Source: an uncultured Wohlfahrtiimonas sp. (GTDB lineage: Bacteria; Pseudomonadota; Gammaproteobacteria; Cardiobacteriales; Wohlfahrtiimonadaceae). Taken from it: a DNA stretch of 48,886 nt. This document shows, one piece after another, positions 7,376-17,101 of this stretch; position 1 is the first letter of the stretch; each line of letters starts with the position of its first letter. The position numbers and the translations under genes are program-made. Location: positions 1-48,886 of the forward strand of contig CANRJJ010000008.1 in the NCBI GenBank assembly GCA_947630895.1, given 5' to 3'. The notes under the pieces are model-generated. The model had not been told where the DNA came from. It worked only from the letters and a program-made list of their open reading frames with translations, and ran no database searches.

Positions 7376-9499
7376 TTAGTCATCCTTAGCCATATTGGTC
7401 AAAGTCACGTAGTCGATCTTTCCTGTGCCTAATAATGGTATTTCTTTGAGTACTCGAATATCGCGAGCAACAGCAAGCTCTGGCACACCTAAAGTCTTAG
7501 CCATTGCTGACACATCTGAGCGAACGACTTCTTTTTGTGTAGTAAAGAGAACAATTGCTTCCCCTTTGCTTGCATCTTTTCTCACAACAGCAGCATGATG
7601 ATCATCTTTATAAACTTCTTTAAACAATTTTTCAGCCGTTTCCAATGTCACCATTTCACCTGCAATTTTTGCAAAGCGTTTAACACGACCTTTGATCGCC
7701 ATGTAACCATCTTCATCAATTGTGACCACATCACCTGTATCGTACCAATGCTGCTGTCCTTCGTATTCAGATGGAACCAATAAACTAGGATTATCGTAAA
7801 ACAAATAACCTTTCATCACATTTTGACCTTCTACAATCAATTTCCCACCTTCTGCAATACCATCAATCGGTTCTAAAATTGATTTCATACCTGGCAAAAT
7901 TCGACCAATGCTGTTTTCTTTATAGCTCATCGGGACATTGATAGAAATAACAGGTGAGCATTCTGTTGCACCATAACCTTCCAAAATACGAATACCAAAT
8001 TTATCAGACCAAGTATCTTTTACAGATTCAGATAAGCGCTCCGCTCCTGCGACTACATAACGCAAAGTCGTGAAATCATATGGATTTGCATATTTGGCAT
8101 AATTTTGTAAAAACGTTGATGTACCGAATAAAACAGTTGCTTGCACATCGTAAACCAACTCAGGAATCACACGATAATGCAGAGGAGACGGATATAAGAA
8201 TGTTTTACAACCTGCTCGTAGCGGCAATAAAACACCTGCCGTTAAGCCAAATGCATGAAACACTGGCAATGGACTCATAAAAATATCTTTCGTTGTAAAA
8301 TCTGCCACTGTGCATAATTGTTCGATATTCGTTAATAAGGATCTATTGGTATGTACAACACCTTTTGGCTTACCTTCTGAACCTGAAGTAAACAATACCA
8401 ATGCCTCATCATCAGGATTACCTTTTTCTAAATATCGACTTGGCATGAATTTAGCTTTCAATACCCATAACTTATCTTCTTTAGTAATTTGTTTGCGTAG
8501 ATCTTCCGCATATACCCAATTGATCTCAGGAAATGCTTCAACTAAATAGCCTAAATTACCTTTATCTAAAAAAATTCGTGATGTGATGATCGTTTTGACT
8601 TCAGCGGCAGCAATAGCAGCTCCCATCCCATCAATGCCAGCTGTGTAATTCAATAATGCCGATACTCGTTTAGCTAGATTTAAAGCCAAGATTGTCGCAA
8701 TAGAACCTGTTGCATTAGGCAACAACACACCAACTCTTTCATTCTTTGCAGTAAATTTCTCTACAATTCTGCTAACCCCTAAAATCTTCGTTAAAAACTG
8801 ATTATATGTTTCCGGTTTACGCTGAATATCTTCAATACATAGAGCATCTCCACCAAATCGATGCTTAGATTGCAAAATCATATTGAATAAAGAAGTGGGC
8901 TCAAAAACATTGATGCGCATATCCATCATGATGTCATGTGTATATTTTGCGAGATATTGACGACGCTTTTTCCCATATAAACCTTCAGGAATCGTTATAT
9001 CTAAAGGTTCTCCCATAGTAATTTTTATTGGCGTAAATAGTCGCTGTTTCACCAATCCTCTCAAACGGCTGAAATATGTATATTCTGCACCTTCCAAAAA
9101 TACTGGCATCAATGGAACACCAGCTTTTTGAGCAATAAACGCAGCACCTTCATACACTTTCATAAAGCTACCCGTTAATGTAATTCTCCCTTCTGGGAAA
9201 ATTACAATGGTTCTGCCCTTCATGACTTCTTTGGTCAACATTTTGACAGCCATCGGATGCAATGGATCAACAGTTACGTGATCTATCAGTTTTAAAAATG
9301 GTTTAAAGTACCAACGATTGGCAATATCAGTATTCACAACAAATACTGGTCGCTGAGGCAAGAATGCGCCCAGCAATACACCGTCCAAAAAAGATTGGTG
9401 ATTACATACGATCACGCCATGGGTTGATGCAGCTTTAGCATCAATTTTAGTTTCTACATTAAAGAATAGATTGAGTAAAAATTTTAATATTATTTTCAT
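7376..9499 (-). CDS. aas: bifunctional 2-acyl-GPE acyltransferase / acyl-ACP synthetase Aas
   Basis: A 707-residue inner-membrane enzyme (E. coli Aas 719) that re-acylates lysophospholipids at sn-1 using fatty acid activated on bound ACP. Residues 1 to about 200 are a PlsC-type acyltransferase: NHQSFLD at 33-39 is the HX4D motif and FPEGR near 100 the second motif. From about 210 onward is an AMP-binding acyl-activating domain with the P-loop LFTSGSEGKPKGV, the EGYGATECSP segment, YDTGD, and a C-terminal PLLGTGKIDY lysine loop. GGTGAG precedes the ATG. Repeats upstream (9525-9575) may be operator sites. Downstream lplT is coupled. Confidence 0.94.
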   Translation of the reverse strand: MKIILKFLLNLFFNVETKIDAKAASTHGVIVCNHQSFLDGVLLGAFLPQRPVFVVNTDIANRWYFKPFLKLIDHVTVDPLHPMAVKMLTKEVMKGRTIVIFPEGRITLTGSFMKVYEGAAFIAQKAGVPLMPVFLEGAEYTYFSRLRGLVKQRLFTPIKITMGEPLDITIPEGLYGKKRRQYLAKYTHDIMMDMRINVFEPTSLFNMILQSKHRFGGDALCIEDIQRKPETYNQFLTKILGVSRIVEKFTAKNERVGVLLPNATGSIATILALNLAKRVSALLNYTAGIDGMGAAIAAAEVKTIITSRIFLDKGNLGYLVEAFPEINWVYAEDLRKQITKEDKLWVLKAKFMPSRYLEKGNPDDEALVLFTSGSEGKPKGVVHTNRSLLTNIEQLCTVADFTTKDIFMSPLPVFHAFGLTAGVLLPLRAGCKTFLYPSPLHYRVIPELVYDVQATVLFGTSTFLQNYAKYANPYDFTTLRYVVAGAERLSESVKDTWSDKFGIRILEGYGATECSPVISINVPMSYKENSIGRILPGMKSILEPIDGIAEGGKLIVEGQNVMKGYLFYDNPSLLVPSEYEGQQHWYDTGDVVTIDEDGYMAIKGRVKRFAKIAGEMVTLETAEKLFKEVYKDDHHAAVVRKDASKGEAIVLFTTQKEVVRSDVSAMAKTLGVPELAVARDIRVLKEIPLLGTGKIDYVTLTNMAKDD

Positions 9500-9524
9500 C
9501 AGTGCTCACCACTATTTTGATTTT

Positions 9525-9575
9525 AATAAACAATGTTTATTTTATAAGCTATTTTTAATTAATCAACGTTTATTT
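9525..9575. promoter_or_regulatory. inverted and direct repeats upstream of aas
   Basis: AATAAAC-AAT-GTTTATT at 9525-9541 is a 7-bp inverted repeat. Its right part, CAATGTTTATTT (9531-9542), recurs with one change as CAACGTTTATTT at 9564-9575, 33 bases away or about three helical turns. This lies 26-76 bases upstream of the aas start codon and could be an operator. The surrounding 200 bases are very A/T rich, so chance similarity is possible. Confidence 0.35.
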
Positions 9576-9713
9576 AAATTTCTTAAACATTTTATGACTA
9601 CTACTTTAAAAGATTTTTATCACTTCCATTGTATTTTTTAATATTGACCGAATCGCTTATCTAGACAACTTCAGTATAATCGCCATACACATCTACATTT
9701 TAAAGGATAGTTA

Positions 9714-10223
9714 ATGTCTGCTCCTATCATTTCATTGATTGTTGCGATCGCAAATAATTCCACAATTGGCATCAATAATACTTTGCCTTGGCATTTACCC
9801 AATGATTTAGCTTTTTTCAAAAAAAATACGTTGAATAAGCCGATCATCATGGGCAGAAAAACTTATGAGTCATTAGGTCGTCCTTTACCTAAACGCGACA
9901 ATATCATTATCAGTCGAAATCATCAGCCTGATAACCTTCCTGATAATGTTTTTTATTTTGATTCATTAGAAAAAGCCATTGCCGCTTACAGAAATAAAGA
10001 AGAAATCATGATCATTGGTGGTGCTCAACTTTACAAAAGCGCTCTTTCTCATATGAATAGACTGTATTTAACGTTGGTTGATACTGAAGTTGAAGGTGAT
10101 ACTTTTTTACCAGAAGTTTTAGCATTGCCATTTGAGCAAGCAGAATTAATTTACACGGAAAATCATCCTAAAGATGAAAAACATAGCCATTCTTTCAAGT
10201 TTGAAATCTGGGATTTTTCATAA
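9714..10223 (+). CDS. folA: dihydrofolate reductase
   Basis: Reduces dihydrofolate to tetrahydrofolate with NADPH in the cytoplasm; the target of trimethoprim. At 169 residues it is close to the usual 160. Seen directly: the substrate pocket LPWHLPNDL with the acidic residue D31 (E. coli D27), the NADPH site MGRKTYESLGRPLP, and the MIIGGAQLYK strand. AAAGGAT lies six bases before the ATG. A TATAAT at 9675-9680 is a plausible -10, but no good -35 sits at normal distance. It stands alone, divergent from aas and 98 bases before ccmC. Confidence 0.96.
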   Translation: MSAPIISLIVAIANNSTIGINNTLPWHLPNDLAFFKKNTLNKPIIMGRKTYESLGRPLPKRDNIIISRNHQPDNLPDNVFYFDSLEKAIAAYRNKEEIMIIGGAQLYKSALSHMNRLYLTLVDTEVEGDTFLPEVLALPFEQAELIYTENHPKDEKHSHSFKFEIWDFS

Positions 10224-10321
10224 AAAAGTGGTGTAAATTTGACTTTACAATTCGATTATCTACTGCAAAATTTAGTGATTTCGCTATAATTGTGCATTCT
10301 ATCTTTTATATTGAGTGATTT

Positions 10322-11062
10322 ATGGCTGTTTCAACAAAGAAAGTAAGCTGGTATAAAAAATACGCAAGCTACAAATACTATATCCCTTTGGCAAATGCGA
10401 TTACGCCATATTGTCTTTGGGGAAGCCTTATTCTCGCAATTATTGGTTTAACACTTGGATTAGGTTTTGCACCGCCTGATTATCAGCAAGGTAATAGCTT
10501 TAGAATTATTTACATTCATGTACCTGCTGCAATGCTTTCCACTTCCTTATATATGACAATGGCGATCACGAGCCTTTGTTTTTTAATCTGGAGAGTTAAA
10601 TTATTGCCTCTAGTTGCGAGAAGCCTTGCTGTTGTTGGTGCTGTTTATACGGCTATTGCGCTTGTTACAGGTGCAATTTGGGGAGCACCAACTTGGGGTA
10701 CTTGGTGGGTTTGGGATATCAGACTAACTTCTGAACTGTTATTATTATTCTTCTACGTTGGTTATATCGCTTTTGATCATGCCATTGAAGATCGTCAAAC
10801 AGCTGACTTCTTTACATCTATTTTAGCAGTAATCGGCATTGCAATGGCATTACTTGTAAAATTCTCAGTATATTTTTTCAACTCTTTACACCAAAAAAGC
10901 ACACTTTTTGCATCCGGCGGTCCGAAAATTCCGATGGATATGTTACTACCACTGATTCTAATGCTGATCGCTTATAGTCTATTTACAACAGGTTATGTTC
11001 TCAAAAAGAGCGTGAACTTGATCAATAGAGAAAGAGTTATGAAGCATTATTTGAATCAATAA
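10322..11062 (+). CDS. ccmC: haem exporter/handling protein CcmC
   Basis: First gene of the system I cytochrome c maturation operon. CcmC is a six-helix inner-membrane protein that loads haem onto CcmE at the periplasmic face. The 246-residue protein shows the tryptophan-rich motif WGTWWVWD in the periplasmic loop near residue 125 and flanking histidines (an early YIHVPAA segment and SLHQKST late). Hydrophobic segments occur at regular spacing. A TATAAT at 10285-10290 is a plausible -10 for the operon, without an obvious -35. Unlike E. coli, ccmA and ccmB are not upstream but at the far end of the cluster. Confidence 0.94.
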   Translation: MAVSTKKVSWYKKYASYKYYIPLANAITPYCLWGSLILAIIGLTLGLGFAPPDYQQGNSFRIIYIHVPAAMLSTSLYMTMAITSLCFLIWRVKLLPLVARSLAVVGAVYTAIALVTGAIWGAPTWGTWWVWDIRLTSELLLLFFYVGYIAFDHAIEDRQTADFFTSILAVIGIAMALLVKFSVYFFNSLHQKSTLFASGGPKIPMDMLLPLILMLIAYSLFTTGYVLKKSVNLINRERVMKHYLNQ

Positions 11063-11079
11063 TTATGGATGGAATTGCG

Positions 11080-11250
11080 ATGACATTTGCATTTGGGAGC
11101 TTTGCAGAATTTCTGCAAATGGGAAAACATGGTTTATACGTTTGGTTGAGTTATGGATTTTTCTTAATCTGTGTACTTGGCTTGGTGATCCCACTATTTA
11201 GCGAAAGCAAGAAACTAAAACAAATTATGAAGCAAGAAGGAATTGAATAA
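11080..11250 (+). CDS. ccmD: haem exporter protein CcmD
   Basis: A 56-residue single-helix membrane protein needed to release holo-CcmE from the CcmABC complex. I start at ATG 11080 rather than 11065: GGAA sits seven bases before it, and the resulting N-terminus MTFAFGSFAEFLQMGKHG lines up with the familiar MTPAFASWNEFFAMGG start of E. coli CcmD. One transmembrane helix (about residues 20-40) is followed by a basic tail. The stop overlaps the ccmE start by one base. Confidence 0.88.
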   Translation: MTFAFGSFAEFLQMGKHGLYVWLSYGFFLICVLGLVIPLFSESKKLKQIMKQEGIE

Positions 11251-11717
11251 TGACCCCGAAACAGAAACAACGAGCCATTATTGTCTCCGCATTGGTAGCG
11301 GTTACTCTCGCAGCAATTGGTCTAATCATTTATGCATCAAGAAGCGAATTAAACTACTACTATTCACCCATTGAAGTGAAAGAAGGCAAAGCACCATTAG
11401 AACGATCCATCCGTATTGGTGGCTTGGTTGCTCCTGGCTCAGTCGTTAAAAGCACAGAAACCATTGATGTTGCTTTCGACATCATGGATGGACAAGATCG
11501 AGTGAGTGTAACGTACGATAAAATGTTGCCTGACTTATTCAGAGAAGGCCAAGGCGTAATCGCAACAGGCATTCTCACAGATACAAACACCTTTACAGCG
11601 ACAGAAATTTTAGCAAAACATGATGAAACATACATGCCGCCTGAAGTTAAAGAATCTCTTGAAAGAACTGGTATTGTCATTGATGAAAATTCAAGACATC
11701 CTGGCTCACAACCTTAA
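11250..11717 (+). CDS. ccmE: cytochrome c-type biogenesis haem chaperone CcmE
   Basis: A periplasmic haem chaperone anchored by an N-terminal helix (about residues 8-29). It binds haem covalently through a histidine and hands it to CcmF/H. The haem-binding histidine is H124 in LAKHDETYMPPEV, with the conserved tyrosine Y128 four residues on. The OB-fold core includes IRIGGLVAPGSV. Length 155 residues is normal. TAATG overlap with ccmD; ccmF follows after nine bases. Confidence 0.95.
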   Translation: MTPKQKQRAIIVSALVAVTLAAIGLIIYASRSELNYYYSPIEVKEGKAPLERSIRIGGLVAPGSVVKSTETIDVAFDIMDGQDRVSVTYDKMLPDLFREGQGVIATGILTDTNTFTATEILAKHDETYMPPEVKESLERTGIVIDENSRHPGSQP

Positions 11718-11726
11718 GGAGTTGGC

Positions 11727-13712
11727 ATGTTACCATTTGGCGAATTAACGTTATACATCGCACTAGCTTCATCATTACTACTACTTTTCTTACCAATAGT
11801 TGGGCTTTATACACATAATATAAAGCTCATGCAGACATCAAAACCATTAACAGCATGGATTTTCTGGATGCTGTTAGTCTCATTTTTATGTCTTGGTTAC
11901 GCTTTCTACGTGAATGATTTCAGTTATTCATACGTTTACAGTAACTCCAATACTCAATTACCCGCAATTTATAGATTTACTGCTATTTGGGGTAGCCATG
12001 AAGGCTCTGTATTGCTTTGGGTATTAACTTTATCCTTATGGATGTATGTTGCGACTTTCTTTATGCGCAAATTGCCAATAGAACTAACGGCAACGACATT
12101 ATCGATCTTGGGTGCGATTTCAGCTGCATTCATCGCATTTGTAATCTTTACATCTAATCCATTTGATCGACTCATTGATAACATTATTTTTGATGGTCGC
12201 GATCTTAATCCGCTATTACAAGACATCGGCTTAATTATTCATCCTCCATTACTTTATATGGGTTATGTTGGTTTTGCTGTGCCATACGCATTTGTCTGCG
12301 CAATTTTAATTAATGGCTACATTGATCGTGTAACTGTTCGTTGGTTGCGCCCTTGGGTATTAGCAGCTTGGGGATTTTTAACATTAGGTATTACCGTTGG
12401 TAGCTGGTGGGCTTATTACGAGCTCGGCTGGGGCGGTTGGTGGTTCTGGGATCCTGTAGAAAATGCTTCATTAATTCCATGGATTTTATCAACAGCACTT
12501 CTCCACTCTTTAATTACAACTGAAAAACGCCAAGCTTTCTCTATTTGGTCAGTTTTAATGGCGATCTTATGTTTCTGCTTAAGCGTATTGGGAACATTCT
12601 TAGTACGTTCAGGCGTATTAACATCTGTGCATTCATTCGCTGCTGATCCGACCCGCGGCGCGATCATCTTAATGATCTTAGCAATGGTTGTGATATTTGG
12701 TATTGGCTTGCTTTTATTGCGCTCAGGTAGAATTCGTCAACAATCAAACGTGACATTAGTTTCTAGAGAAACTGGTATTTTATTGAATAACATTTTCTTA
12801 TCAGTTGTGTGCTTCATCGTTGTATTGGGTACGCTTTACCCATTAATTATTGATATGTTAGCAATTGGTAAAATCTCAGTTGGCCCTAACTTCTTCAATA
12901 AAACAGTGAATCCACTCGCTTTGATTCTTTTAGTGATTATGGGTATTACGCCATTAGTACGCTTTAAGAAAGATCAATTCAGTCGCATCAAAAAACCTTT
13001 GATCTTCATGGGCATTGCATCATTGATTTTAGGTCCTTTATCTAATGCGTTATATGTAACGTATATTAATAACCTAAATCACAACAATGAACTTCCATTG
13101 CCATTATTTGAACCAATGGTTACGTTAAGCTTAATCCTATGTTATTGGGTATTCTTTGGTATCTTGTCTGAGATTTACATGCACAAACCACGCAATGCAA
13201 ATTTCATCAAAGGATTCTTCTCACAATCTATGTCTCGCGTTGCAATGAACTTGGGTCACTTCGGTACAGTCATTTTAATCATTGGTATCACCATGACAAG
13301 TTATTATAGCGTTGAAGCGGATCGCTTATTGAAAGTTGGACAAACTGAAGCAGTACAAGGTTATGACTTTACGTTAGAGAAGCTAGAAGATATTCAAGGC
13401 CCTAACTACACAGCAACCAAAGGTACTTTCTCAGTGAGCTTCCAAGGTGAATTCTTACGCATGATGCATCCTGAAAAACGTATCTATACTGCAAGCGGCA
13501 TGCCAATCAGTGAAGTAGCGCTGCGTGCATCTATCTTAGATGATCTCTACATTGCTCTTTCTGAAGAGCGCCCTGGTCAAAGCTGGGCAATTCGCTTATA
13601 TGTTAAACCATTCATTCGTTGGATTTGGTTCGGTGGAATCATTATGTCGATTGCGGCAGTGATTGCAGTATTCAGCCTACGTCGTCCAACGCCAGTTGAA
13701 AATAAAGGATAA
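11727..13712 (+). CDS. ccmF: cytochrome c haem lyase subunit CcmF
   Basis: The large membrane component of the haem ligation complex, 661 residues with about fifteen hydrophobic segments. The tryptophan-rich haem-handling motif WGGWWFWDPVENASLIPW is clear near residue 240. Conserved histidines lie in the IWGSHEGSVLLW and IIHPPLLYMGY segments. AAGGAG precedes the ATG. It belongs to an uninterrupted run ccmC-B with mostly overlapping genes; ccmG starts two bases after its stop. Confidence 0.96.
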   Translation: MLPFGELTLYIALASSLLLLFLPIVGLYTHNIKLMQTSKPLTAWIFWMLLVSFLCLGYAFYVNDFSYSYVYSNSNTQLPAIYRFTAIWGSHEGSVLLWVLTLSLWMYVATFFMRKLPIELTATTLSILGAISAAFIAFVIFTSNPFDRLIDNIIFDGRDLNPLLQDIGLIIHPPLLYMGYVGFAVPYAFVCAILINGYIDRVTVRWLRPWVLAAWGFLTLGITVGSWWAYYELGWGGWWFWDPVENASLIPWILSTALLHSLITTEKRQAFSIWSVLMAILCFCLSVLGTFLVRSGVLTSVHSFAADPTRGAIILMILAMVVIFGIGLLLLRSGRIRQQSNVTLVSRETGILLNNIFLSVVCFIVVLGTLYPLIIDMLAIGKISVGPNFFNKTVNPLALILLVIMGITPLVRFKKDQFSRIKKPLIFMGIASLILGPLSNALYVTYINNLNHNNELPLPLFEPMVTLSLILCYWVFFGILSEIYMHKPRNANFIKGFFSQSMSRVAMNLGHFGTVILIIGITMTSYYSVEADRLLKVGQTEAVQGYDFTLEKLEDIQGPNYTATKGTFSVSFQGEFLRMMHPEKRIYTASGMPISEVALRASILDDLYIALSEERPGQSWAIRLYVKPFIRWIWFGGIIMSIAAVIAVFSLRRPTPVENKG

Positions 13713-13714
13713 TT

Positions 13715-14266
13715 ATGAAAAAACCAGTTGTCGTAAGCATTACTATTGCTGCATTGGTCATCATTTTTGGATTTTTCTTTACAACTTTAACGAATGATCC
13801 AAGTAAGCTACCTTCACAATTAGAAGGTAAATCATTGCCTGAATTTAGCTCAAAAAAATTAGATGCACCGAATTCAATTGCAACGATTCTAACCAATGAA
13901 GATATCAAAGGCCCTGCGTTAATCAACGTATGGGCAACTTGGTGCCCAACTTGTCGTGATGAGCATGAAACATTGAATGGCTTAAAAGATCAAGGCATCA
14001 CCATTTATGGCATTAACTATAAAGATGATCCTACTTTGGCTCATCAATGGTTACAAAATCTTGGCGACCCATATTTATTTAATTTCTTAGATGAAAGTGG
14101 CGCTGTAGGTATTGAACTTGGCGTTTATGGTGCACCTGAAACATTCTTTGTGGATAAAAACAATATCATCCGTTATCGTCATGTGGGTGCTATTTTGCCG
14201 AATGTTTGGAATTCTGAATTAAAAACGATTTATGAATCACTCTTCACTCAAGGAGATCAATCATAA
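13715..14266 (+). CDS. ccmG: thiol:disulphide interchange protein CcmG (DsbE)
   Basis: A membrane-anchored periplasmic thioredoxin-like reductase that keeps apocytochrome c haem-site cysteines reduced. An N-terminal helix (about residues 5-23) is followed by a thioredoxin fold with the active site WATWCPTC (C77 and C80), preceded by PALINV. The segment GVYGAPETFFVD holds the conserved cis-proline turn. Its stop overlaps the ccmH start by one base. Confidence 0.95.
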   Translation: MKKPVVVSITIAALVIIFGFFFTTLTNDPSKLPSQLEGKSLPEFSSKKLDAPNSIATILTNEDIKGPALINVWATWCPTCRDEHETLNGLKDQGITIYGINYKDDPTLAHQWLQNLGDPYLFNFLDESGAVGIELGVYGAPETFFVDKNNIIRYRHVGAILPNVWNSELKTIYESLFTQGDQS

Positions 14267-14724
14267 TGAAAAAATTCTTAATGTTTTTGGTCTTAATCTC
14301 TGGATTAGCTGTTGCAAACGTTAATATTTATCCTTTCACGAATCCTGTGAATGAAAAGCGATTCAACTCGCTCATTAAAGATTTACGTTGCCCTAAATGC
14401 CAAAACCAAAACTTAGCTGATTCAGATGCTCCATTGGCAAAAGACTTAAAAGATCGTGTTTATACAATGATCAACGATGGCAGAAGCGACAGTGAAATTA
14501 TGGGTTTTATGGTGGATCGTTACGGTGATTTCGTACTTTATACGCCACCGATGAAGCCAATTACTTATGCACTTTGGTTTGGTCCAATCATCGTTTTATT
14601 AGCTGTATTGGTCATCATTTTCTCTCGCCGTAAAAAAACGGCAGATGAAACTATTCAGCCACTATCACAATCAGAAATCGAAAAATTGTCTGAAATGCTA
14701 AACAAAAAGGATACTCCTCAATGA
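14266..14724 (+). CDS. ccmH: cytochrome c-type biogenesis protein CcmH (CcmL)
   Basis: A 152-residue protein with a signal sequence, the redox motif LRCPKCQNQNLADSDAP (C42, C45) and a C-terminal membrane helix (about 103-122). It takes part in reduction of the apocytochrome disulphide and haem ligation. In E. coli this domain is fused to the CcmI part in one CcmH; here they are separate genes, ccmI starting within the last four bases (ATGA). Confidence 0.93.
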   Translation: MKKFLMFLVLISGLAVANVNIYPFTNPVNEKRFNSLIKDLRCPKCQNQNLADSDAPLAKDLKDRVYTMINDGRSDSEIMGFMVDRYGDFVLYTPPMKPITYALWFGPIIVLLAVLVIIFSRRKKTADETIQPLSQSEIEKLSEMLNKKDTPQ

Positions 14725-16463
14725 TTTTTGCCTCTTTTTTACTTTTTGCACTGACAATATTAGTTATTTTCTATCCATTGGTCAGATCAAAATCAGCACA
14801 ACAAGAAGTTTCGTTGCAGGATATTTACAAGAAAAACTATATCGCAACTGAAGAACGCTTATCTAAAGATCTTGCGAATGGTGTATTAACGCAAGAACAA
14901 TATGACATTCAAAAAGCTGAAGCTGCACGTGATCTACTAAAAATTAGCAGACAAAATGCTGTGAAGTTGTCTTCACCAACGCGTTTGGTTGTTACTTTAA
15001 TTGCGTTACTGTTCCCATTACTTGCCATTGGTGGTTTCTGGGCACTGTCTTACACGCCTGATGTTCGCCTTTATGATTCCGAACGCACTCGCTTAGCACA
15101 AGAGTTCTCTGAATGGCGCGATACTCTTCCACAAGAAGAGTTAGATTCATACAAAAGCGTATTGGAACTCACGCCACAACCGCGTAATCCTGAAATTTTT
15201 AATGAGTTAAAATATGGTTTCCCTGCTCTATTTTTCATGAGTGCTAAAGAAACTCATGACAATCCAGCAACTTTAAAATTATTGGGCAAAATGCTTTATG
15301 ACGTTAGATGGTTGCCTGCTGCTTATGAGGTCTATTCAAGAGTTTTAGCACTTTCTCCGAATGATCATATTGCCAATGCAATGATCATTGATATCGAGCT
15401 ACAAAACTCTAAAAACCAACTAACACCTGCTTTAATTGAGAAAATTGAGCGTTTCTTAGCTTTATATCCTGAAGAAACAGGCTTCCGTATCATGTACGCG
15501 CAAGCGTTGTATGATAACCAAATGGTGGATGAAGCAATTGTACAATGGCAAACGCTTCGCACATTCTTTGCTGAGTTGAACAATACCCCTGAGCAACAAG
15601 AACAAGCTGAAGCGACACTTCAAGCAATCGACATGGTATTAGCTGCCATTAATCAGCAAACGATGGAAACAGCACAAATTCGTAATTATCTAATCGATAC
15701 CAAATCATTAGACGATTTGGATTGGGATACTTTATCGAATCCTGCGTTATTAACGATTTATATGATGGACTTAGAGGAAAACACGCCATTAGCTTATAAA
15801 GAAATCTTAATTACACCTGATTCTAATATTCCTGAACAAATCTCAATCAATGATTTTGATAGCTTTGAAGGCATTGCACAACCTATTCGTAACTATGAGC
15901 ATATTGCGGTATTTGGCGACATTAAAGACCTAAAAGATAACTCAACAGTTTACACGACTCATCTTGTTCAATTGCCTAAAGGTGCTTATGAAAGTGCATT
16001 GTTATTTGAACCAAAAGATGACGTAGAGCCATTTGCAAACAATATGAATGTGATTGTTGATTTAGTTACCGAGCAACAAGAAAATCGTTTCTTAGTACAA
16101 GTGAATGCGCCTGAAGTTGATTTAGAAGCATTACCGAATGCAGCAACGCTGAATCTGTTCATCTCAACAGTAGGTTCTCGTATGCCTTTAGCCGCTAAAA
16201 AGATTCCAGCAGCTAAAACATTGAGCTTTCCATTGACTGTAGAAATTACTGATGCTGATAAATTAATCCCGAATTCTCCGAGCTTATTCTCTTATGACAA
16301 TCTCGAAGTGGGTGGTCGTTTAAGCATGACGAATGAGGCTGTTGGTACAGCAGGCGATATTGAAAGCATCAAGGAAGCCATTCCTGAAGCTAAAATCAAC
16401 GTTATCACTTTAGATCAGATTCGTGACAGTTCAAAAGCTTCACCAATCTCGCCAAATCAATGA
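14721..16463 (+). CDS. ccmI: cytochrome c biogenesis TPR protein CcmI
   Basis: A 580-residue apocytochrome c chaperone. Two membrane helices (about 1-17 and 90-110) flank a coiled cytoplasmic loop rich in charged residues. The periplasmic part has TPR-like helices (about 190-320, including LPAAYEVYSRVLALSPNDHI), followed by a less conserved C-terminal domain of about 220 residues. Overlaps ccmH at the start and ccmA at the end (four bases each). The name follows position and architecture; TPR proteins diverge quickly, so sequence similarity beyond the N-terminus is weaker evidence. Confidence 0.86.
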   Translation: MIFASFLLFALTILVIFYPLVRSKSAQQEVSLQDIYKKNYIATEERLSKDLANGVLTQEQYDIQKAEAARDLLKISRQNAVKLSSPTRLVVTLIALLFPLLAIGGFWALSYTPDVRLYDSERTRLAQEFSEWRDTLPQEELDSYKSVLELTPQPRNPEIFNELKYGFPALFFMSAKETHDNPATLKLLGKMLYDVRWLPAAYEVYSRVLALSPNDHIANAMIIDIELQNSKNQLTPALIEKIERFLALYPEETGFRIMYAQALYDNQMVDEAIVQWQTLRTFFAELNNTPEQQEQAEATLQAIDMVLAAINQQTMETAQIRNYLIDTKSLDDLDWDTLSNPALLTIYMMDLEENTPLAYKEILITPDSNIPEQISINDFDSFEGIAQPIRNYEHIAVFGDIKDLKDNSTVYTTHLVQLPKGAYESALLFEPKDDVEPFANNMNVIVDLVTEQQENRFLVQVNAPEVDLEALPNAATLNLFISTVGSRMPLAAKKIPAAKTLSFPLTVEITDADKLIPNSPSLFSYDNLEVGGRLSMTNEAVGTAGDIESIKEAIPEAKINVITLDQIRDSSKASPISPNQ

Positions 16464-17101
16464 CCTTTCCTAAATTTACCTTAAACATTCAAGATGTCAG
16501 CGCAACGCGTAATTACAGAAAAGTATTTACGCCAGTTTCGCTGACATTGAAAAATGGTGATAGCCTTTATATTGAAGGTGAAAATGGCGCGGGTAAAACA
16601 ACATTTTTACGTGTGATCGCAGGGCTTAATAATATCTATTTAGGTGATATTTTATTCGATGGCGTTAATCGTAAAGAGCTCGCTCACACTTATAATCAGC
16701 AAATCTTGTATATCGGGCATGCGTTAGGTTTAAAAGATGATTTAACTGCTTACGAAAACATCAACTTAATGTTAAAAATTCAAGGCATTAAAAAATCTGA
16801 AGCTGAGATTTATGAAGTTTTTGAACAGCTTTCTATTCCTACGCAAAACCGCGCGATTCGCTTTTTATCCGCAGGACAAAGACGTCGTGTCGCACTATCT
16901 CGTTTATGGTTAGAGCCTAAAACCATTTGGATTTTAGATGAGCCATTTACAGCTTTAGATAAGCGCTCTATCGAAATTTTAGAATCCGCCATCAAGGCTC
17001 ATTATGAACAAAATGGCACAGTTATTTTCACTTCTCATCAAACACCATCAGAAGCAGTGTATAATCAACACCATATTATTGAGAGCTATAGAAAAGAATG
17101 A
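16460..17101 (+). CDS. ccmA: haem exporter ABC ATPase CcmA
   Basis: ATPase of the CcmAB complex, which drives release of haem-loaded CcmE from CcmC. The 213-residue protein has Walker A GENGAGKTT (K46), signature LSAGQRRRVALSR, Walker B IWILDEPF and a switch histidine in FTSHQ. Its ATG overlaps the ccmI stop and its own stop overlaps ccmB (both four bases), so it is translationally coupled inside the operon. Its place near the end, together with ccmB, departs from the E. coli order ccmABCDEFGH. Confidence 0.94.
   Translation: MTFPKFTLNIQDVSATRNYRKVFTPVSLTLKNGDSLYIEGENGAGKTTFLRVIAGLNNIYLGDILFDGVNRKELAHTYNQQILYIGHALGLKDDLTAYENINLMLKIQGIKKSEAEIYEVFEQLSIPTQNRAIRFLSAGQRRRVALSRLWLEPKTIWILDEPFTALDKRSIEILESAIKAHYEQNGTVIFTSHQTPSEAVYNQHHIIESYRKE

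Noticed and set aside
9644-9680. TTGACC and TATAAT as a folA promoter pair
   Set aside because: The spacing is 25 bases, too long for a sigma-70 promoter; only the -10 remains plausible.
11360-11680. 106-codon minus-strand open frame inside ccmE
   Set aside because: Antisense shadow of ccmE in a continuous ccm operon; no ribosome site or recognisable product.
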